From contig NZ_JACVXA010000039.1 in NCBI RefSeq assembly GCF_014903745.1, positions 1-47,914 on the forward strand: a DNA stretch of 47,914 nucleotides. Direction: 5' to 3'. Source of the stretch: Mangrovicoccus algicola. GTDB taxonomy: Bacteria; Pseudomonadota; Alphaproteobacteria; Rhodobacterales; Rhodobacteraceae. The position numbers and the translations under genes were made by a program. Under the pieces are notes generated by a model, which ran no database searches, was not told the DNA's origin, and was given only the letters and a program-made list of their open reading frames with translations. Below, piece after piece: positions 18,348 to 27,181 of the stretch (its first letter is position 1; each line of letters opens with the position of its first letter).

Positions 18348-19724
18348 GGTAGCGTCCGTCAATGAGGTGTAATTTCCCGGATGGCCTGAGGGCATGATGA
18401 GGCGGCTTTCGTGGTGATACTGAGAATGGGGTCGATCTCCTCCTTGTCGATCTGGGCGAATGCCTCGACCATCATGTAGCGGCTGGCGGTCTGCCACTCG
18501 TCGTTCTGTTCGAAGAGGACGGCACCGATGAGCCGCGTGATGGATGCCTCGTTGGGAAAGATCCCCACGACGTCGGCTCGGTGCTTCACCTCCTTGTTCA
18601 ACCGTTCGATTGGGTTGGTCGAGTGCAGCTTCGTCCTGTGTTGGCGGGGAAAGGACATGTAGGCCAGAACGTCATGCTCGCTGGCGTCCATGAGGTCAGC
18701 CAGCTTTGGCCAGCGTGGACGCAGCTGCTCCGCGACCTTGTGCCAGATCTCGCCTGCGTGGGTGCGGTCGGGCTGGTCGAAAGCCTGCCGGATCGCGGCG
18801 GCCACAACGGTGTGCTGGCCGCGCGACACGTGCGCCAAGGCGTTGCGCATCCAGTGAACGCGGCACCTTTGCCAGGTGGCTTCGAACACCCACGAGATTG
18901 CCGCCCTCAGGCCGGTGTGCGCATCGCTGATGACCAGGCGCACGCCGCTCAGGCCCCGGGCCTCCAGGGACCGCAGGAACTCGGTCCAGAACGTCTCGGC
19001 CTCGGAGGGGCCGATGCCCAAGCCGACGATCTCGCGACGGCCTTCGGTGTTGGCGGCAACGGCGATTATGGCCGCAACCGACACGATCCGGCCCCCTTGG
19101 CGCACCTTGAGGTAGGTGGCGTCCAGCCAGACGTAAGGCCATTCGCCGGTCAGCGGACGGTTCAGAAACTCGCCAACGCGCTCATCGATGTCCTTGCAGA
19201 GCTTCGATACGGTGCTCTTCGAGATACCGGAAAGGCCCATCGCCTGAACCAGTTCATCGACACGGCGGGTGGATACGCCGCCGATCCACGCTTCTTGGAT
19301 CACCGCGACCAAAGCCTGCTCGGAGGTCTTCCGGGCCTCGAGGAAGCCCGGGAAATAGCTGCCCTGCCGCAGCTTCGGCACGCGCAGGTTCAGCGTGCCC
19401 AGACGCGTGTCGAGCGACCGGTCGCGGTATCCGTTTCTCCATGTGGTCCGTTCACCACTGCACTCGTGCCGCCCGGCGCCGACCAGGCCATCCACGTCGG
19501 CCTCCATGATCAGCTGCAGTACGGCCTCGGCGATGCTTCGCAGCAAATCACCCTGATCGTGCTTGGCCATGAGCTCGGACAGGTCCATGTTTGTTTTGGT
19601 CATCGGGGTCTCCGTATGGTTCAGGTTGAAGCGTCGAAACTCCACCTCAATCCTACACCTCGATGGCCACCCGGGATCACACCGTCAGCGGCGTCGAAAT
19701 TACACCAGCACCTCGGACACTATC
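18348..19724. mobile_element. Complete IS256-family insertion sequence (1377 bp)
   Basis: The left end GGTAGCGTCCG and the right end read on the other strand (GATAGTGTCCG) start imperfect terminal inverted repeats of 29 bp, 20 of 29 matching, both finishing GGTGTAATTTC. The element carries one transposase gene on the minus strand and is flanked by the direct repeat GCATCTAT. It is inserted in a tyrosine recombinase gene. Intact ends, an intact transposase and a perfect target duplication suggest a recent insertion that may still be mobile. Confidence 0.9.
18359..19603 (-). CDS. IS256-family (mutator-type) transposase
   Basis: This 414-residue DDE transposase starts MTKTNMDLSELMAKHDQGDL at 19603. 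Catalytic residues are visible in WLDATYLKVR (Asp), VISDAHTGLR (Asp) and NPIERLNKEVKHR (Glu). The C-H signature is in WQRCRVHWMRN. Length and motifs match the family and no frameshift is seen, so it is probably functional. It fills nearly all of the element. Confidence 0.95.
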   Translation of the reverse strand: MTKTNMDLSELMAKHDQGDLLRSIAEAVLQLIMEADVDGLVGAGRHECSGERTTWRNGYRDRSLDTRLGTLNLRVPKLRQGSYFPGFLEARKTSEQALVAVIQEAWIGGVSTRRVDELVQAMGLSGISKSTVSKLCKDIDERVGEFLNRPLTGEWPYVWLDATYLKVRQGGRIVSVAAIIAVAANTEGRREIVGLGIGPSEAETFWTEFLRSLEARGLSGVRLVISDAHTGLRAAISWVFEATWQRCRVHWMRNALAHVSRGQHTVVAAAIRQAFDQPDRTHAGEIWHKVAEQLRPRWPKLADLMDASEHDVLAYMSFPRQHRTKLHSTNPIERLNKEVKHRADVVGIFPNEASITRLIGAVLFEQNDEWQTASRYMMVEAFAQIDKEEIDPILSITTKAASSCPQAIREITPH

Positions 19725-19732
19725 GCATCTAT
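19725..19732. repeat. Right 8-bp target duplication of the IS256 element
   Basis: GCATCTAT, the second copy of 18340-18347. The recombinase sequence resumes directly after it. Confidence 0.88.
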
Positions 19733-20100
19733 CGGGCCGCTATCTGCTGACGGCCCAAGGCGCCCATGGCGAAGCTCGGACAGTTTCCGCAACTGCTTCA
19801 AGCGCTGGTGCATCGAGGCGGGACTGCCCGATCGCAGCCCGCACGGGATCAGGAAGGCGGCCGGTCACCTGCTCGCCGAGGCAGGCGCCACGCAGCACCA
19901 GATCATGGCTGTGCATGGCCATTCGCAGGCTCGGACCAGCGAGGTCTACACCCGCGACGTTCAGCGGTCCAAGCTGGCAGAATCGGCGGTCACGCTGCTG
20001 GCCGGAATGGAGTGGTGAACGCAATTGTGTCCCACGCCAAGCCAGCGCCCACGAAAATCGGACACATCGCATCTGTAAAGACTGGATTTCAAGAGAGGTA

Positions 20101-20175
20101 TGGTGGGTGATAAGAGATTCGAACTCCTGACATCTTCGATGTGAACGAAGCGCTCTACCACTGAGCTAATCACCC
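20101..20175 (-). tRNA. tRNA-Val (anticodon CAC)
   Basis: Read on the minus strand, the acceptor GGGTGAT pairs with ATCACCC, the D-arm is GCTC-AGTGGTA-GAGC, and the anticodon arm CTTCG-TTCACAT-CGAAG gives anticodon CAC (reads GUG). The T-arm is AGGAG-TTCGAAT-CTCTT. The 3' CCA is encoded (20103-20101). Without CCA the gene is 20104-20175. It is intact next to an integrase relic, so it is the likely attachment site. Confidence 0.95.
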
Positions 20176-20227
20176 GGTGGAGCGCTCTTTAATGGGATGC
20201 TCCGGGGGCCGCAAGGGGCTTTTCGCC

Positions 20228-20261
20228 AAAAAATGCGGTTCCCCGGGGGGAGGTCCCGGGG
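20228..20261 (-). terminator. Possible terminator of the dcw operon after murD
   Basis: On the minus strand, CCCCGG (20261-20256) and CCGGGG (20246-20241) can form a GC stem, followed after seven bases by a run of six T (20233-20228). The T-run is displaced from the stem, so termination strength is uncertain. Confidence 0.35.
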
Positions 20262-20281
20262 ACGTTCCGGGACCGGCGGTC

Positions 20282-21697
20282 TCAGGCCTCCGCCCCCAGC
20301 CCCAGACGGCCGCGCACGATGCGGATGAAATCCTCGCCGCGCTTCTCGAAATTGGGATACTGGTCGAAGCTTGCGGCGGCCGGCGCCAGAAGCACCGTGT
20401 CGCCCTCCTGCGCCTCGGCCATGGCCTGGGCCACGGCCTGCTCCATCGTCTCGCTGATCTCGTGCTCGGTGCCCGGCAGCTGCAGCGCGAAATCCCGCGC
20501 CGAATGACCGATCAGATAGGCCTTCACCACCGCGCCCAGATGCGGCGCCAGCGTGGCGATGCCGCCCTCCTTGCCCAGCCCGCCGGCGATCCAGCGGATC
20601 CGCGGAAAGGCCTGCAGCGCCTGCGCCGCGCTGTCCACATTCGTGGCCTTGGAGTCGTTGACATAAGTGACGCCACGCGCCTCGGCGATGATCTGGCTGC
20701 GATGCGGCAGCCCCTCGAAGCTGAGGAACCCCGCCTCGATCTCGCGCGGGGCCAGCCCCAGAGCGCGCAGCGCGGCATAGGCGGAACAGGCATTCTGATG
20801 ATTGTGCCGCCCCGGCAGGCCGCGGATGCCGCGCAGGTCGATGGACCCGGCCTGCCGCCCCTTGCGGTACTCCGCCAGAAAACCCTTGCGGGCGAAGACG
20901 TTCCAGCCCGCGCCGTCGAGCTTTTCGGTGACGCTGACCCGGATCACCCGGTCGTCGGAGGGCGCCTCGGCCAGCTGCCCGGCGAGGAACAGCCCTTCGG
21001 CCTCGTCGATGCCGATCACCGCGCGATCCGGGCCGCCCTCGGCGAAGAGCCGACGCTTGGCCGCGAAATAGCCGCCCATGCCGCCATGGCGATCCAGGTG
21101 ATCGGGGGAAAGATTGGTGAAGACCGCCACATCCGGGGTCAGCGCGCGGGCCAGATCGGTCTGGTAGCTGGAGAGTTCCAGCACCACGATGCCGCCATCG
21201 CCGGGCGGGTCGATATCCAGCACGCCGCGGCCGATATTGCCGGCCAGCTGGGCCTCGCGCCCTGCCGCCTCCAGGCAGTGATGGATCAGCGCCGTGGTGG
21301 TCGACTTGCCGTTGGAGCCGGTCACCGCCACAACCTTGGGCGGCTGCTCGAACCGGGCCCATTCGCTGCCCGCCAGCGACCGGAAGAACAGGCCGATGTC
21401 GTTATCCACCGGGACGCCCGCCGCCATGGCCGCACGGATCACCGGATGCGGCGCGGGATACAGGTGGGGGATGCCCGGCGACACGACCAGCCGGTCGATC
21501 CCGGCCATTGCCCCGGGCTTCGTCAGATCGCGGATCTCGTGACCCCGGGCCTCGGCGGCCGCCCTGCCCTCGGGGCTGTCATCCCAGCACAGCGCCTGCG
21601 CCCCGCCCGCCTGCAGGCTGGCCGCCGTCGCCAGGCCCGACCGGCCGAGCCCCAGAACCGCCACCTGCGCGCCGTCCATGCCTCTTACAGGGATCAT
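20282..21697 (-). CDS. murD: UDP-N-acetylmuramoylalanine--D-glutamate ligase MurD
   Basis: This cytoplasmic ATP-dependent ligase adds D-glutamate to UDP-MurNAc-L-Ala. The 471-residue product shows an N-terminal Rossmann-like domain ([17 protein letters not shown]), the Mur ATP loop [15 protein letters not shown], the domain 2 motif [13 protein letters not shown], and the C-terminal ligase domain with [13 protein letters not shown] and the glycine-rich [11 protein letters not shown]. In the usual dcw order murD is followed by ftsW, murG and murC; here a tRNA and mobile-element debris follow. It starts 4 bp after the TenA-like gene. Confidence 0.96.
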   Translation of the reverse strand: MIPVRGMDGAQVAVLGLGRSGLATAASLQAGGAQALCWDDSPEGRAAAEARGHEIRDLTKPGAMAGIDRLVVSPGIPHLYPAPHPVIRAAMAAGVPVDNDIGLFFRSLAGSEWARFEQPPKVVAVTGSNGKSTTTALIHHCLEAAGREAQLAGNIGRGVLDIDPPGDGGIVVLELSSYQTDLARALTPDVAVFTNLSPDHLDRHGGMGGYFAAKRRLFAEGGPDRAVIGIDEAEGLFLAGQLAEAPSDDRVIRVSVTEKLDGAGWNVFARKGFLAEYRKGRQAGSIDLRGIRGLPGRHNHQNACSAYAALRALGLAPREIEAGFLSFEGLPHRSQIIAEARGVTYVNDSKATNVDSAAQALQAFPRIRWIAGGLGKEGGIATLAPHLGAVVKAYLIGHSARDFALQLPGTEHEISETMEQAVAQAMAEAQEGDTVLLAPAAASFDQYPNFEKRGEDFIRIVRGRLGLGAEA

Positions 21698-21701
21698 CGT
21701 C

Positions 21702-22391
21702 TCACTCCGTCTCGGTCATTGCGGCCGCCCGGGCCGCGCTGTCGCCGCCCGCCCAGGCGGCATCGAAGAAGGCCCGCTCCAGCGCGACCGCCTCGCGGAA
21801 CATCGCGGCCGCCTCCGCCGCGGCCTGCGCATCGAGCCCCGGCCAGGCACCGTCCATCTGCTCCTGCAGATAAGCCACGACGCCCGCAAATCCCGGCCCG
21901 CTATGCAGGTCGATCCACTCGGCGAACCAGAAGGGCAGCGCGGGATCATAGCCCGCGTGCCGCTCGCCCCAGCTCAGATAGCTCCATTCCGCGACCAGCA
22001 GCACCGCGATCATCTGCTCGTAGCGCCCCGAGCGCCGCGCGCGGGCCATCAGCGCCATGAACCCGGCAGCCGGGGCGGAGGGCGCGGGCGCGCGTTCGGC
22101 GGGGGTCAGCTCCAGCGCCTCGAAGCTGCGCTGGAAATAGTCGTTTTCCGGCCCCGCGATCAGGCCCAGGAACCGCGCCGCGGGCAGCCCGTCGGCCAGG
22201 CTGGGCGCATGGGCGACGGCCGCGGCCAAGAGGCGCACGAATTCCTCGATGAACAGGTAATCCTGCCCCAGATACCAGGCCATGCGGTCGCGCGGCAGCG
22301 TCCCGGCCGCCAGCGCCCGGCAGAAGGCATGATCGGTGGCCGCGTCCCAGTCGGCACGGCAGCTGTCGCGAAGCATCTCGCAGGGGCGCAT
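21702..22391 (-). CDS. tenA: TenA/thiaminase-II family protein lacking the catalytic Cys
   Basis: This 229-residue all-helical TenA-family protein shows the conserved stretches [39 protein letters not shown] and [11 protein letters not shown] (with the general-base Glu). Classical TenA has a nucleophilic Cys in LLPC.W.Y; here the segment reads [14 protein letters not shown], with Ala where Cys is expected and a Glu just after it. The protein may salvage thiamine pyrimidine by another mechanism (Cys-less TenA proteins exist) or have another role. It lies inside the dcw cluster, 36 bp after a membrane-protein gene, with a good GGGGAGGG ribosome site. Confidence 0.78.
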   Translation of the reverse strand: MRPCEMLRDSCRADWDAATDHAFCRALAAGTLPRDRMAWYLGQDYLFIEEFVRLLAAAVAHAPSLADGLPAARFLGLIAGPENDYFQRSFEALELTPAERAPAPSAPAAGFMALMARARRSGRYEQMIAVLLVAEWSYLSWGERHAGYDPALPFWFAEWIDLHSGPGFAGVVAYLQEQMDGAWPGLDAQAAAEAAAMFREAVALERAFFDAAWAGGDSAARAAAMTETE

Positions 22392-22427
22392 GGCACCCTC
22401 CCCATGATTTCCGTTCCTGTCTGCGGC

Positions 22428-22733
22428 CTACCAGCCGATGGAGGCCGCCATGATATCGCGCAGCCAGGGCGCCTCGCGCGCGACCCGGCCCCATTGCAGC
22501 GTCGCGCCGGTGATCGCCGCGGCCGAGCCTGCCAGCCACAGCGCCTGCGCCCAGCCGCGCCGCCCGGCCAGCGCATGCCATCCCAGCCCGAGGAAGCAAA
22601 GCAGCGCCACGGCCTCGGCCAGGTCGAGTTCCCGGCGCATCCAGACCCCGTGCAGCACCAGCGCGGGCCCCAGGATCAGCGCCGCGACAAGTTCGGCGAC
22701 CTGCCAGGCGGCGGAGCGGAAGAAACCGCTCAT
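22428..22733 (-). CDS. Small membrane protein, unknown function
   Basis: This 101-residue protein starts MSGFFRSAAWQVAELVAALI and ends AASIGW, with three or four hydrophobic stretches (about 12-28, 40-55, 63-78). Its ATG overlaps the stop of the preceding membrane-protein gene as ATGA (22730-22733), so the two are translationally coupled and may act together. I do not recognise a family. It lies between mraY and the TenA-like gene. Confidence 0.72.
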   Translation of the reverse strand: MSGFFRSAAWQVAELVAALILGPALVLHGVWMRRELDLAEAVALLCFLGLGWHALAGRRGWAQALWLAGSAAAITGATLQWGRVAREAPWLRDIMAASIGW

Positions 22734-23197
22734 GGCGCAGCCTGCGCGCCGGACGCATCCGGCAGCAGCGCCCGCCCCTGCCCCGCACCCAGCCACAGCG
22801 CGGCGGCAAACGCCGCCTCGAAGACCAGAAGCAGCACGAAGACCGCCACCGGGACCGCCCGCGACGCCCCCCCGCCGACAGCCAGCGCAAGGCGCATGTG
22901 ACGCAACAGCAGGCAGATCCCCAGGATGGCCAGCAGCACGAAGACCAGCACGGCCGCGACAAGGCAGAACCACAGGCTGGTCCATCCCGCGAGGCTGTCC
23001 GCCCGCTCCGGCAGGCGCGCCGGGATCAGCGACACGATCGCCGCGAAGGGAATGGCCAGCACCGCGATCTCGACCAGCCGCAGCAGCGTCCCGGCCAGGT
23101 CGGGGCCCGGCGCGGTCCTCGCCATCGCCCGGCCCAGCTGATCCTCCGAGATCACGATCCGCCCTTGCAGGGTGCCGATCTCGACCTCCTCCGTCAT
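22730..23197 (-). CDS. Membrane protein next to mraY, unknown function
   Basis: This 155-residue protein begins [20 protein letters not shown], a polar cytoplasmic segment, then has three clear membrane helices (LVEIAVLAIPFAAIVSLIPA, LWFCLVAAVLVFVLLAILG, VPVAVFVLLLVFEAAFAAAL). A GTG one codon upstream (23200) is an alternative start; both overlap the mraY stop. No known domain is recognised. Position and coupling suggest a role linked to envelope synthesis, by context only. Confidence 0.72.
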   Translation of the reverse strand: MTEEVEIGTLQGRIVISEDQLGRAMARTAPGPDLAGTLLRLVEIAVLAIPFAAIVSLIPARLPERADSLAGWTSLWFCLVAAVLVFVLLAILGICLLLRHMRLALAVGGGASRAVPVAVFVLLLVFEAAFAAALWLGAGQGRALLPDASGAQAAP

Positions 23198-24279
23198 CAC
23201 CGCACCTTCAGCGTGGCCAGGCCGATCAGCGCGAGGATCAGCGAGATGATCCAGAACCGGATGACGATCTGCGGCTCCTGCCAGCCCTTCTTCTCGAAAT
23301 GGTGGTGGATCGGCGCCATCAGGAAGACCCGCTTGCCGGTGCGCTTGAAGTAGAAGACCTGGATGATCACCGACAGCGCCTCGACCACGAACAGCCCGCC
23401 GACGATGCCCAGCACGATTTCATGCTTGGTCGCCACCGCGATGGCCCCCAGCGCGCCGCCGAGCGCCAGCGAGCCGGTATCGCCCATGAACACCGCCGCG
23501 GGCGGCGCGTTGTACCACAGGAAGCCCAGCCCCCCGCCGATCAGCGCCGAACAGAAGATCAGCAATTCGCCCGTGCCCTCGACGTAATGCACGTCGAGAT
23601 AGGTGGAGAAATCCGCGCGGCCCACGACATAGGCGATCACCCCCAGCGTCGCGGCGGCGATCATCACCGGCATCACCGCCAGGCCGTCCAGCCCGTCGGT
23701 CAGGTTGACCGCATTGGCGGCGCCGACGATGACCAGCATGGCGAAGGGCACATAGAGCCAGCCCAGATGCAGAAGGAAGGTCTTGAAGATCGGGAAGGCC
23801 AGGTTGCCGGTCAGCTCGGGCGGATGCACATGCATCATCCACACCGCCGCCACGGCGGCGATGACGAAGCCCAGCCCCAGCCGGACCTTGCCCGACACGC
23901 CCGAGACATTCTGCTTCGACACCTTGGCATAGTCGTCGGCAAAGCCGATCAGCCCGAAGCCTGCCGTCACCATGAGGCACATCCAGACGAAGGGATTGTC
24001 CAGCCGCGCCCAGAGCAGCGTCGAGACGATCAGCGCGCCCAGGATCAGCACGCCCCCCATGGTCGGCGTGCCGGCCTTGGAGAAATGCGTCTCGGGCCCG
24101 TCGGTGCGGATCGGCTGTCCCTTGCCCTGGGTGCGCCGCAACAGGTTGATCAGCGGCCGCCCGAAGATGAATCCGAAGACCAGCGCCGTGGCGAAGGCCA
24201 TGCCCGCCCGGAAGGTGATGTAGCGGAAGAGGTTGAAGACATCGCCGCCATCCGAGAGCGCCGTCAGCCAGTAGAGCAT
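23197..24279 (-). CDS. mraY: Phospho-N-acetylmuramoyl-pentapeptide transferase MraY
   Basis: This integral membrane enzyme makes lipid I by moving phospho-MurNAc-pentapeptide onto undecaprenyl phosphate. The 360 residues, with about ten helices, fit the family. Markers are [10 protein letters not shown], the acidic motif [35 protein letters not shown] and the cytoplasmic [12 protein letters not shown] loop. Start at 24279 ([11 protein letters not shown]), 4 bp after the murF stop at 24284. Confidence 0.97.
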   Translation of the reverse strand: MLYWLTALSDGGDVFNLFRYITFRAGMAFATALVFGFIFGRPLINLLRRTQGKGQPIRTDGPETHFSKAGTPTMGGVLILGALIVSTLLWARLDNPFVWMCLMVTAGFGLIGFADDYAKVSKQNVSGVSGKVRLGLGFVIAAVAAVWMMHVHPPELTGNLAFPIFKTFLLHLGWLYVPFAMLVIVGAANAVNLTDGLDGLAVMPVMIAAATLGVIAYVVGRADFSTYLDVHYVEGTGELLIFCSALIGGGLGFLWYNAPPAAVFMGDTGSLALGGALGAIAVATKHEIVLGIVGGLFVVEALSVIIQVFYFKRTGKRVFLMAPIHHHFEKKGWQEPQIVIRFWIISLILALIGLATLKVR

Positions 24280-24283
24280 TCCG

Positions 24284-25681
24284 TCAGGTTCCTTGCTTGG
24301 CCGCCTCGCGCAGCGCGGTGACGACCTGAGAGACTTTCGAGCCCAGCGAGCCCTTGACCAGCACGACATCCCCGGCCCGCAGCAGGTCCGGCAGGGCCGC
24401 GGCGGCCGCGGCAGCCGTGTCGAACCGGGCCAGCCTCTGGCCTGCGGGAAGCGCCGCGTCAAGCGCGGCCATGCGCGGTCCCACCGCGACCACCCCGTCG
24501 ATCGCCGAGATCGCCGGATGCCCGGCCAGCCCGGCATGCAGCGCCGCCTCGCCCGGGCCCAGTTCCAGCATGTCGCCCAGCACCGCGATGCGCCGCCCGT
24601 CCGGGGCGGCGGGGCTGGTGGCGGCAAGCACCTCGAAGGCGGCGCCCACGGAGGTGGGATTGGCGTTATACGCGTCGTCCAGCAGCCGCACGGAGCCCTG
24701 CGGCAATGCCAGCGACTCCGAGGTGCCCCGTCCCGCGGGCGGGGTCCAGTCGGCCATGTCCCGCGCCGCCTGCGCCACGTCCAGCCCCAGCGCCTGGATC
24801 ACGGCCAGCACGGCGACGGCGTTCATCGCGAAATGCCGGCCCGGCATGGCCAGCTGCATGAGATGGGCCGTGCCGTCGATCTCGGCGGTGATGTCGGTGC
24901 CGCCATCCGACAGCCGGGCCTCGGCCAGCCGCGCGCGGGTGCCCTCATGCCCGAACAGGAGCGGGGCCGCCCCCGCCTCGGCCGCCACCTTCTGCAGCAG
25001 GCTGGTGGTTTCCAGATCGGCATTGATCACCGCCGTCCCGCCAAGCCGCAGCCCGGTGAAGATCGCCGCCTTTTCTCGGGCGATGCCCTCGAGGCTGTCG
25101 AAGGCCTCCAGATGGGCGGCGGCGACCGTGGTGATCACCGCCACGTCCAGATCGGCCAGCCGCGCCAGCGGCGCGATCTCGCCGGGATGGTTCATGCCGA
25201 TCTCGATCACCGCGACATCGGCATCGGCGGGCATCCGCGCCAGGGTCAGCGGCACGCCCCAATGGTTGTTGTAGCTCTTCTCCGCCGCATGGACGCGGCC
25301 CTGCCGCGCCAGCACGTGGCGCAGCATCTCCTTGGTGGAGGTCTTGCCGACGGAACCGGTGATGCCCACGACCTTCGCCCCCGTGCGCGCCCGCGCGGCC
25401 CGCGCCAGGTCTTCCAGCGCCGCCAGCACATCGCCCACGATCAACAGCGGCGCATCCGCGCCGACGCCCTCGGGGCGGCGCGAGACCAGCGCCGCGGCCG
25501 CGCCCTTCTCCAGCGCCTGGGCCACGAAATCATGGCCGTCGCGCTGGTCCTTCAGCGCCACGAAGATGTCGCCGGGCCGGATCGTGCGCGTGTCGATCGA
25601 CAATCCCGTCGCGGCAAAAGCCACCGGGGCGGTGCCGCCGGTCGCCGCGGCCGCCTCCTGCGAAGTCCACAATTCGCTCAC
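24284..25681 (-). CDS. murF: UDP-N-acetylmuramoyl-tripeptide--D-Ala-D-Ala ligase MurF
   Basis: This ligase adds D-Ala-D-Ala to the UDP-MurNAc tripeptide. The 465-residue product begins with GTG at 25681 ([16 protein letters not shown]), overlapping the murE stop as GTGA. It shows [18 protein letters not shown], the ATP loop [28 protein letters not shown], and the C-terminal [13 protein letters not shown] and VLGDMLELG. All are standard MurF motifs. Confidence 0.96.
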   Translation of the reverse strand: MSELWTSQEAAAATGGTAPVAFAATGLSIDTRTIRPGDIFVALKDQRDGHDFVAQALEKGAAAALVSRRPEGVGADAPLLIVGDVLAALEDLARAARARTGAKVVGITGSVGKTSTKEMLRHVLARQGRVHAAEKSYNNHWGVPLTLARMPADADVAVIEIGMNHPGEIAPLARLADLDVAVITTVAAAHLEAFDSLEGIAREKAAIFTGLRLGGTAVINADLETTSLLQKVAAEAGAAPLLFGHEGTRARLAEARLSDGGTDITAEIDGTAHLMQLAMPGRHFAMNAVAVLAVIQALGLDVAQAARDMADWTPPAGRGTSESLALPQGSVRLLDDAYNANPTSVGAAFEVLAATSPAAPDGRRIAVLGDMLELGPGEAALHAGLAGHPAISAIDGVVAVGPRMAALDAALPAGQRLARFDTAAAAAAALPDLLRAGDVVLVKGSLGSKVSQVVTALREAAKQGT

Positions 25682-27171
25682 GGCTGCCGCCCCTCCAGCG
25701 CGGCCACCGCCACGCTTGCCTGTTCCGCATCGTCGAAGGGATAGACCGTGTCGCCGACGATCTGCCCCGTCTCGTGCCCCTTGCCCGCGATCAGGAGCGC
25801 GTCGCCGGGGCGGATCGTGTCGACCCCGCGCAGGATCGCCTCGGCCCGGTCGGCCACGTTGGCGGCCTCCGGACAGCCCTGCATCACCATCGCCCGGATC
25901 AGGTCGGGATCCTCGCTGCGGGGATTGTCGTCGGTGACGATCACCCGGTCGGCATGGGCCGCGGCCGCCTCCCCCATCAGCGGGCGCTTGGTCGTGTCGC
26001 GATCGCCCCCCGCGCCCAGCACCACCACCAGGTTGCCCAGCACATGCGGGCGCAGCGCCTTCAGCGCGGTCGCCACCGCATCGGGGGTATGGGCGTAATC
26101 GACGAAGATCGTGCCGCCATTGGCCCGGGTCGCCACATGCTGCATCCGCCCGCGCACCGTGCGCAGCCGCGGCAGAACCTCGAAGACCTCGCCCGGCTCC
26201 TCGCCCGCGGCGATGGCCAGCCCCGCCGCGCAAAGCACATTGGCCGCCTGGAAGCCGCCGATCAGGCTCAGCCGGGTCTGGAAAGGCTGGCCCTGCCAGG
26301 TGAAGCGCAGATCCTGGCCCGAGGCGTCATAGCGCTGGCCGGTGATGCGCAGCTCGGCCGCCTCGGACTGGCCGATGCCGATCACTTCCTGCCCGCGCGC
26401 CTCTGCCAGCTCGGCGATATCCAGCCCGCGCGGGTCGTCGAGATTGACCACCGCCACGCCGTCATCGCCCAGAAGCCGCGAGAAAAGCCCGGCCTTGGCC
26501 TCGAAATAGGCCTCGAAACTGTGGTGGTAGTCCAGGTGGTCCTGGGTGAAGTTGGTGAAGCCCGCCGCCGCCAGGCGGACCCCGTCCAGGCGCCGCTGAT
26601 CCAGCCCGTGGGAGGAGGCCTCCATCGCCAGATGGGTGACGCCCTCGGCCGCCATCGCCGCCAGGTGCCGGTGCAGCGTCAGCGGATCGGGGGTGGTGTG
26701 GTGCAGCGGCGCGGCATAGCCGCCCTCGATCCCGGTCGTGCCCAGATTGACCGCCTTGCGCCCCAGCGCCTCCCAGATCTGGCGGGTGAAGGTCGCCACG
26801 GAGGTCTTGCCGTTGGTGCCGGTCACCGCAACCGCGGTATCGGGCTGGGCGCCGTACCACAGCGCCGCCGCCGCCGAGAGCGCCTCGCGGGCATCCTCGG
26901 TGACGATCAGCGCGGCCTGCGTTTCCCCCAGTGCCTGCGCCGCGATGCGCGCGCCCTCGGGATCGGTCAGCACCGCCGCCGCGCCCTGCGCCAGGGCCGT
27001 CGGCACGAAGGCCGCCCCATGGACCTTCGATCCCGGCAGCGCGGCGAAGAGATGGCCCTTGCCCACGCGGCGGCTATCCAGCGCTACGCCCGTGATTCGG
27101 ACCTCCTGCCCGCCCTTTGCATGAAGGCCGAGTTCTGCCAGAGACTTAACCTTCGCGGCATTCGCTGTCAT
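25678..27171 (-). CDS. murE: UDP-MurNAc-L-Ala-D-Glu--meso-diaminopimelate ligase MurE
   Basis: This ligase adds the third peptide residue of peptidoglycan. The 497-residue product has AVTGTNGKTSVATF (ATP loop), MEASSHGLDQRRL, FTQDHLDYHHSFE, FVDYAHTPDAV and, near residue 405, DNPRSEDP. DNPR is the diaminopimelate-specific signature, so the cell wall is of the usual mDAP type. The start at 27171 (MTANAAKVKSL) follows GAGGGG and is preferred over one 20 codons upstream that falls in the ftsI end. Confidence 0.96.
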   Translation of the reverse strand: MTANAAKVKSLAELGLHAKGGQEVRITGVALDSRRVGKGHLFAALPGSKVHGAAFVPTALAQGAAAVLTDPEGARIAAQALGETQAALIVTEDAREALSAAAALWYGAQPDTAVAVTGTNGKTSVATFTRQIWEALGRKAVNLGTTGIEGGYAAPLHHTTPDPLTLHRHLAAMAAEGVTHLAMEASSHGLDQRRLDGVRLAAAGFTNFTQDHLDYHHSFEAYFEAKAGLFSRLLGDDGVAVVNLDDPRGLDIAELAEARGQEVIGIGQSEAAELRITGQRYDASGQDLRFTWQGQPFQTRLSLIGGFQAANVLCAAGLAIAAGEEPGEVFEVLPRLRTVRGRMQHVATRANGGTIFVDYAHTPDAVATALKALRPHVLGNLVVVLGAGGDRDTTKRPLMGEAAAAHADRVIVTDDNPRSEDPDLIRAMVMQGCPEAANVADRAEAILRGVDTIRPGDALLIAGKGHETGQIVGDTVYPFDDAEQASVAVAALEGRQP

Positions 27172-27181
27172 GGGCGGCCCC

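Larger units (their letters stand above)
17888..20018 (+). pseudogene. Tyrosine recombinase (integrase), truncated, frameshifted and split by IS256
   Basis: The left piece (17888-18347) reads MSSFDCRRVPGKDWLRWLDT on through TAARVSDAIALGR (first catalytic Arg) to AREVEHL. The right piece (19733-20018) holds YLLTAQG, then, one base out of phase near 19762, SSDSFRNCFKRWCIEAGLPD, HGIRKAAGH (H..R), HGHSQ and TSEVYTRDV (the nucleophile Tyr), ending LAGMEW. Removing the IS256 element and one target copy joins the halves in frame as EVEHLSGRYLLTAQG. About 100 N-terminal residues are missing, apparently lost with the IS5 event. The gene ends 82 bp from the 3' end of tRNA-Val, the usual place for an island integrase. 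Confidence 0.85.

Noticed and set aside
20177-22060. Long plus-strand open frame opposite murD and tenA (627 codons)
   Set aside because: Low-complexity Arg/His/Gln/Pro composition, no domain, and it lies opposite two well-supported genes.
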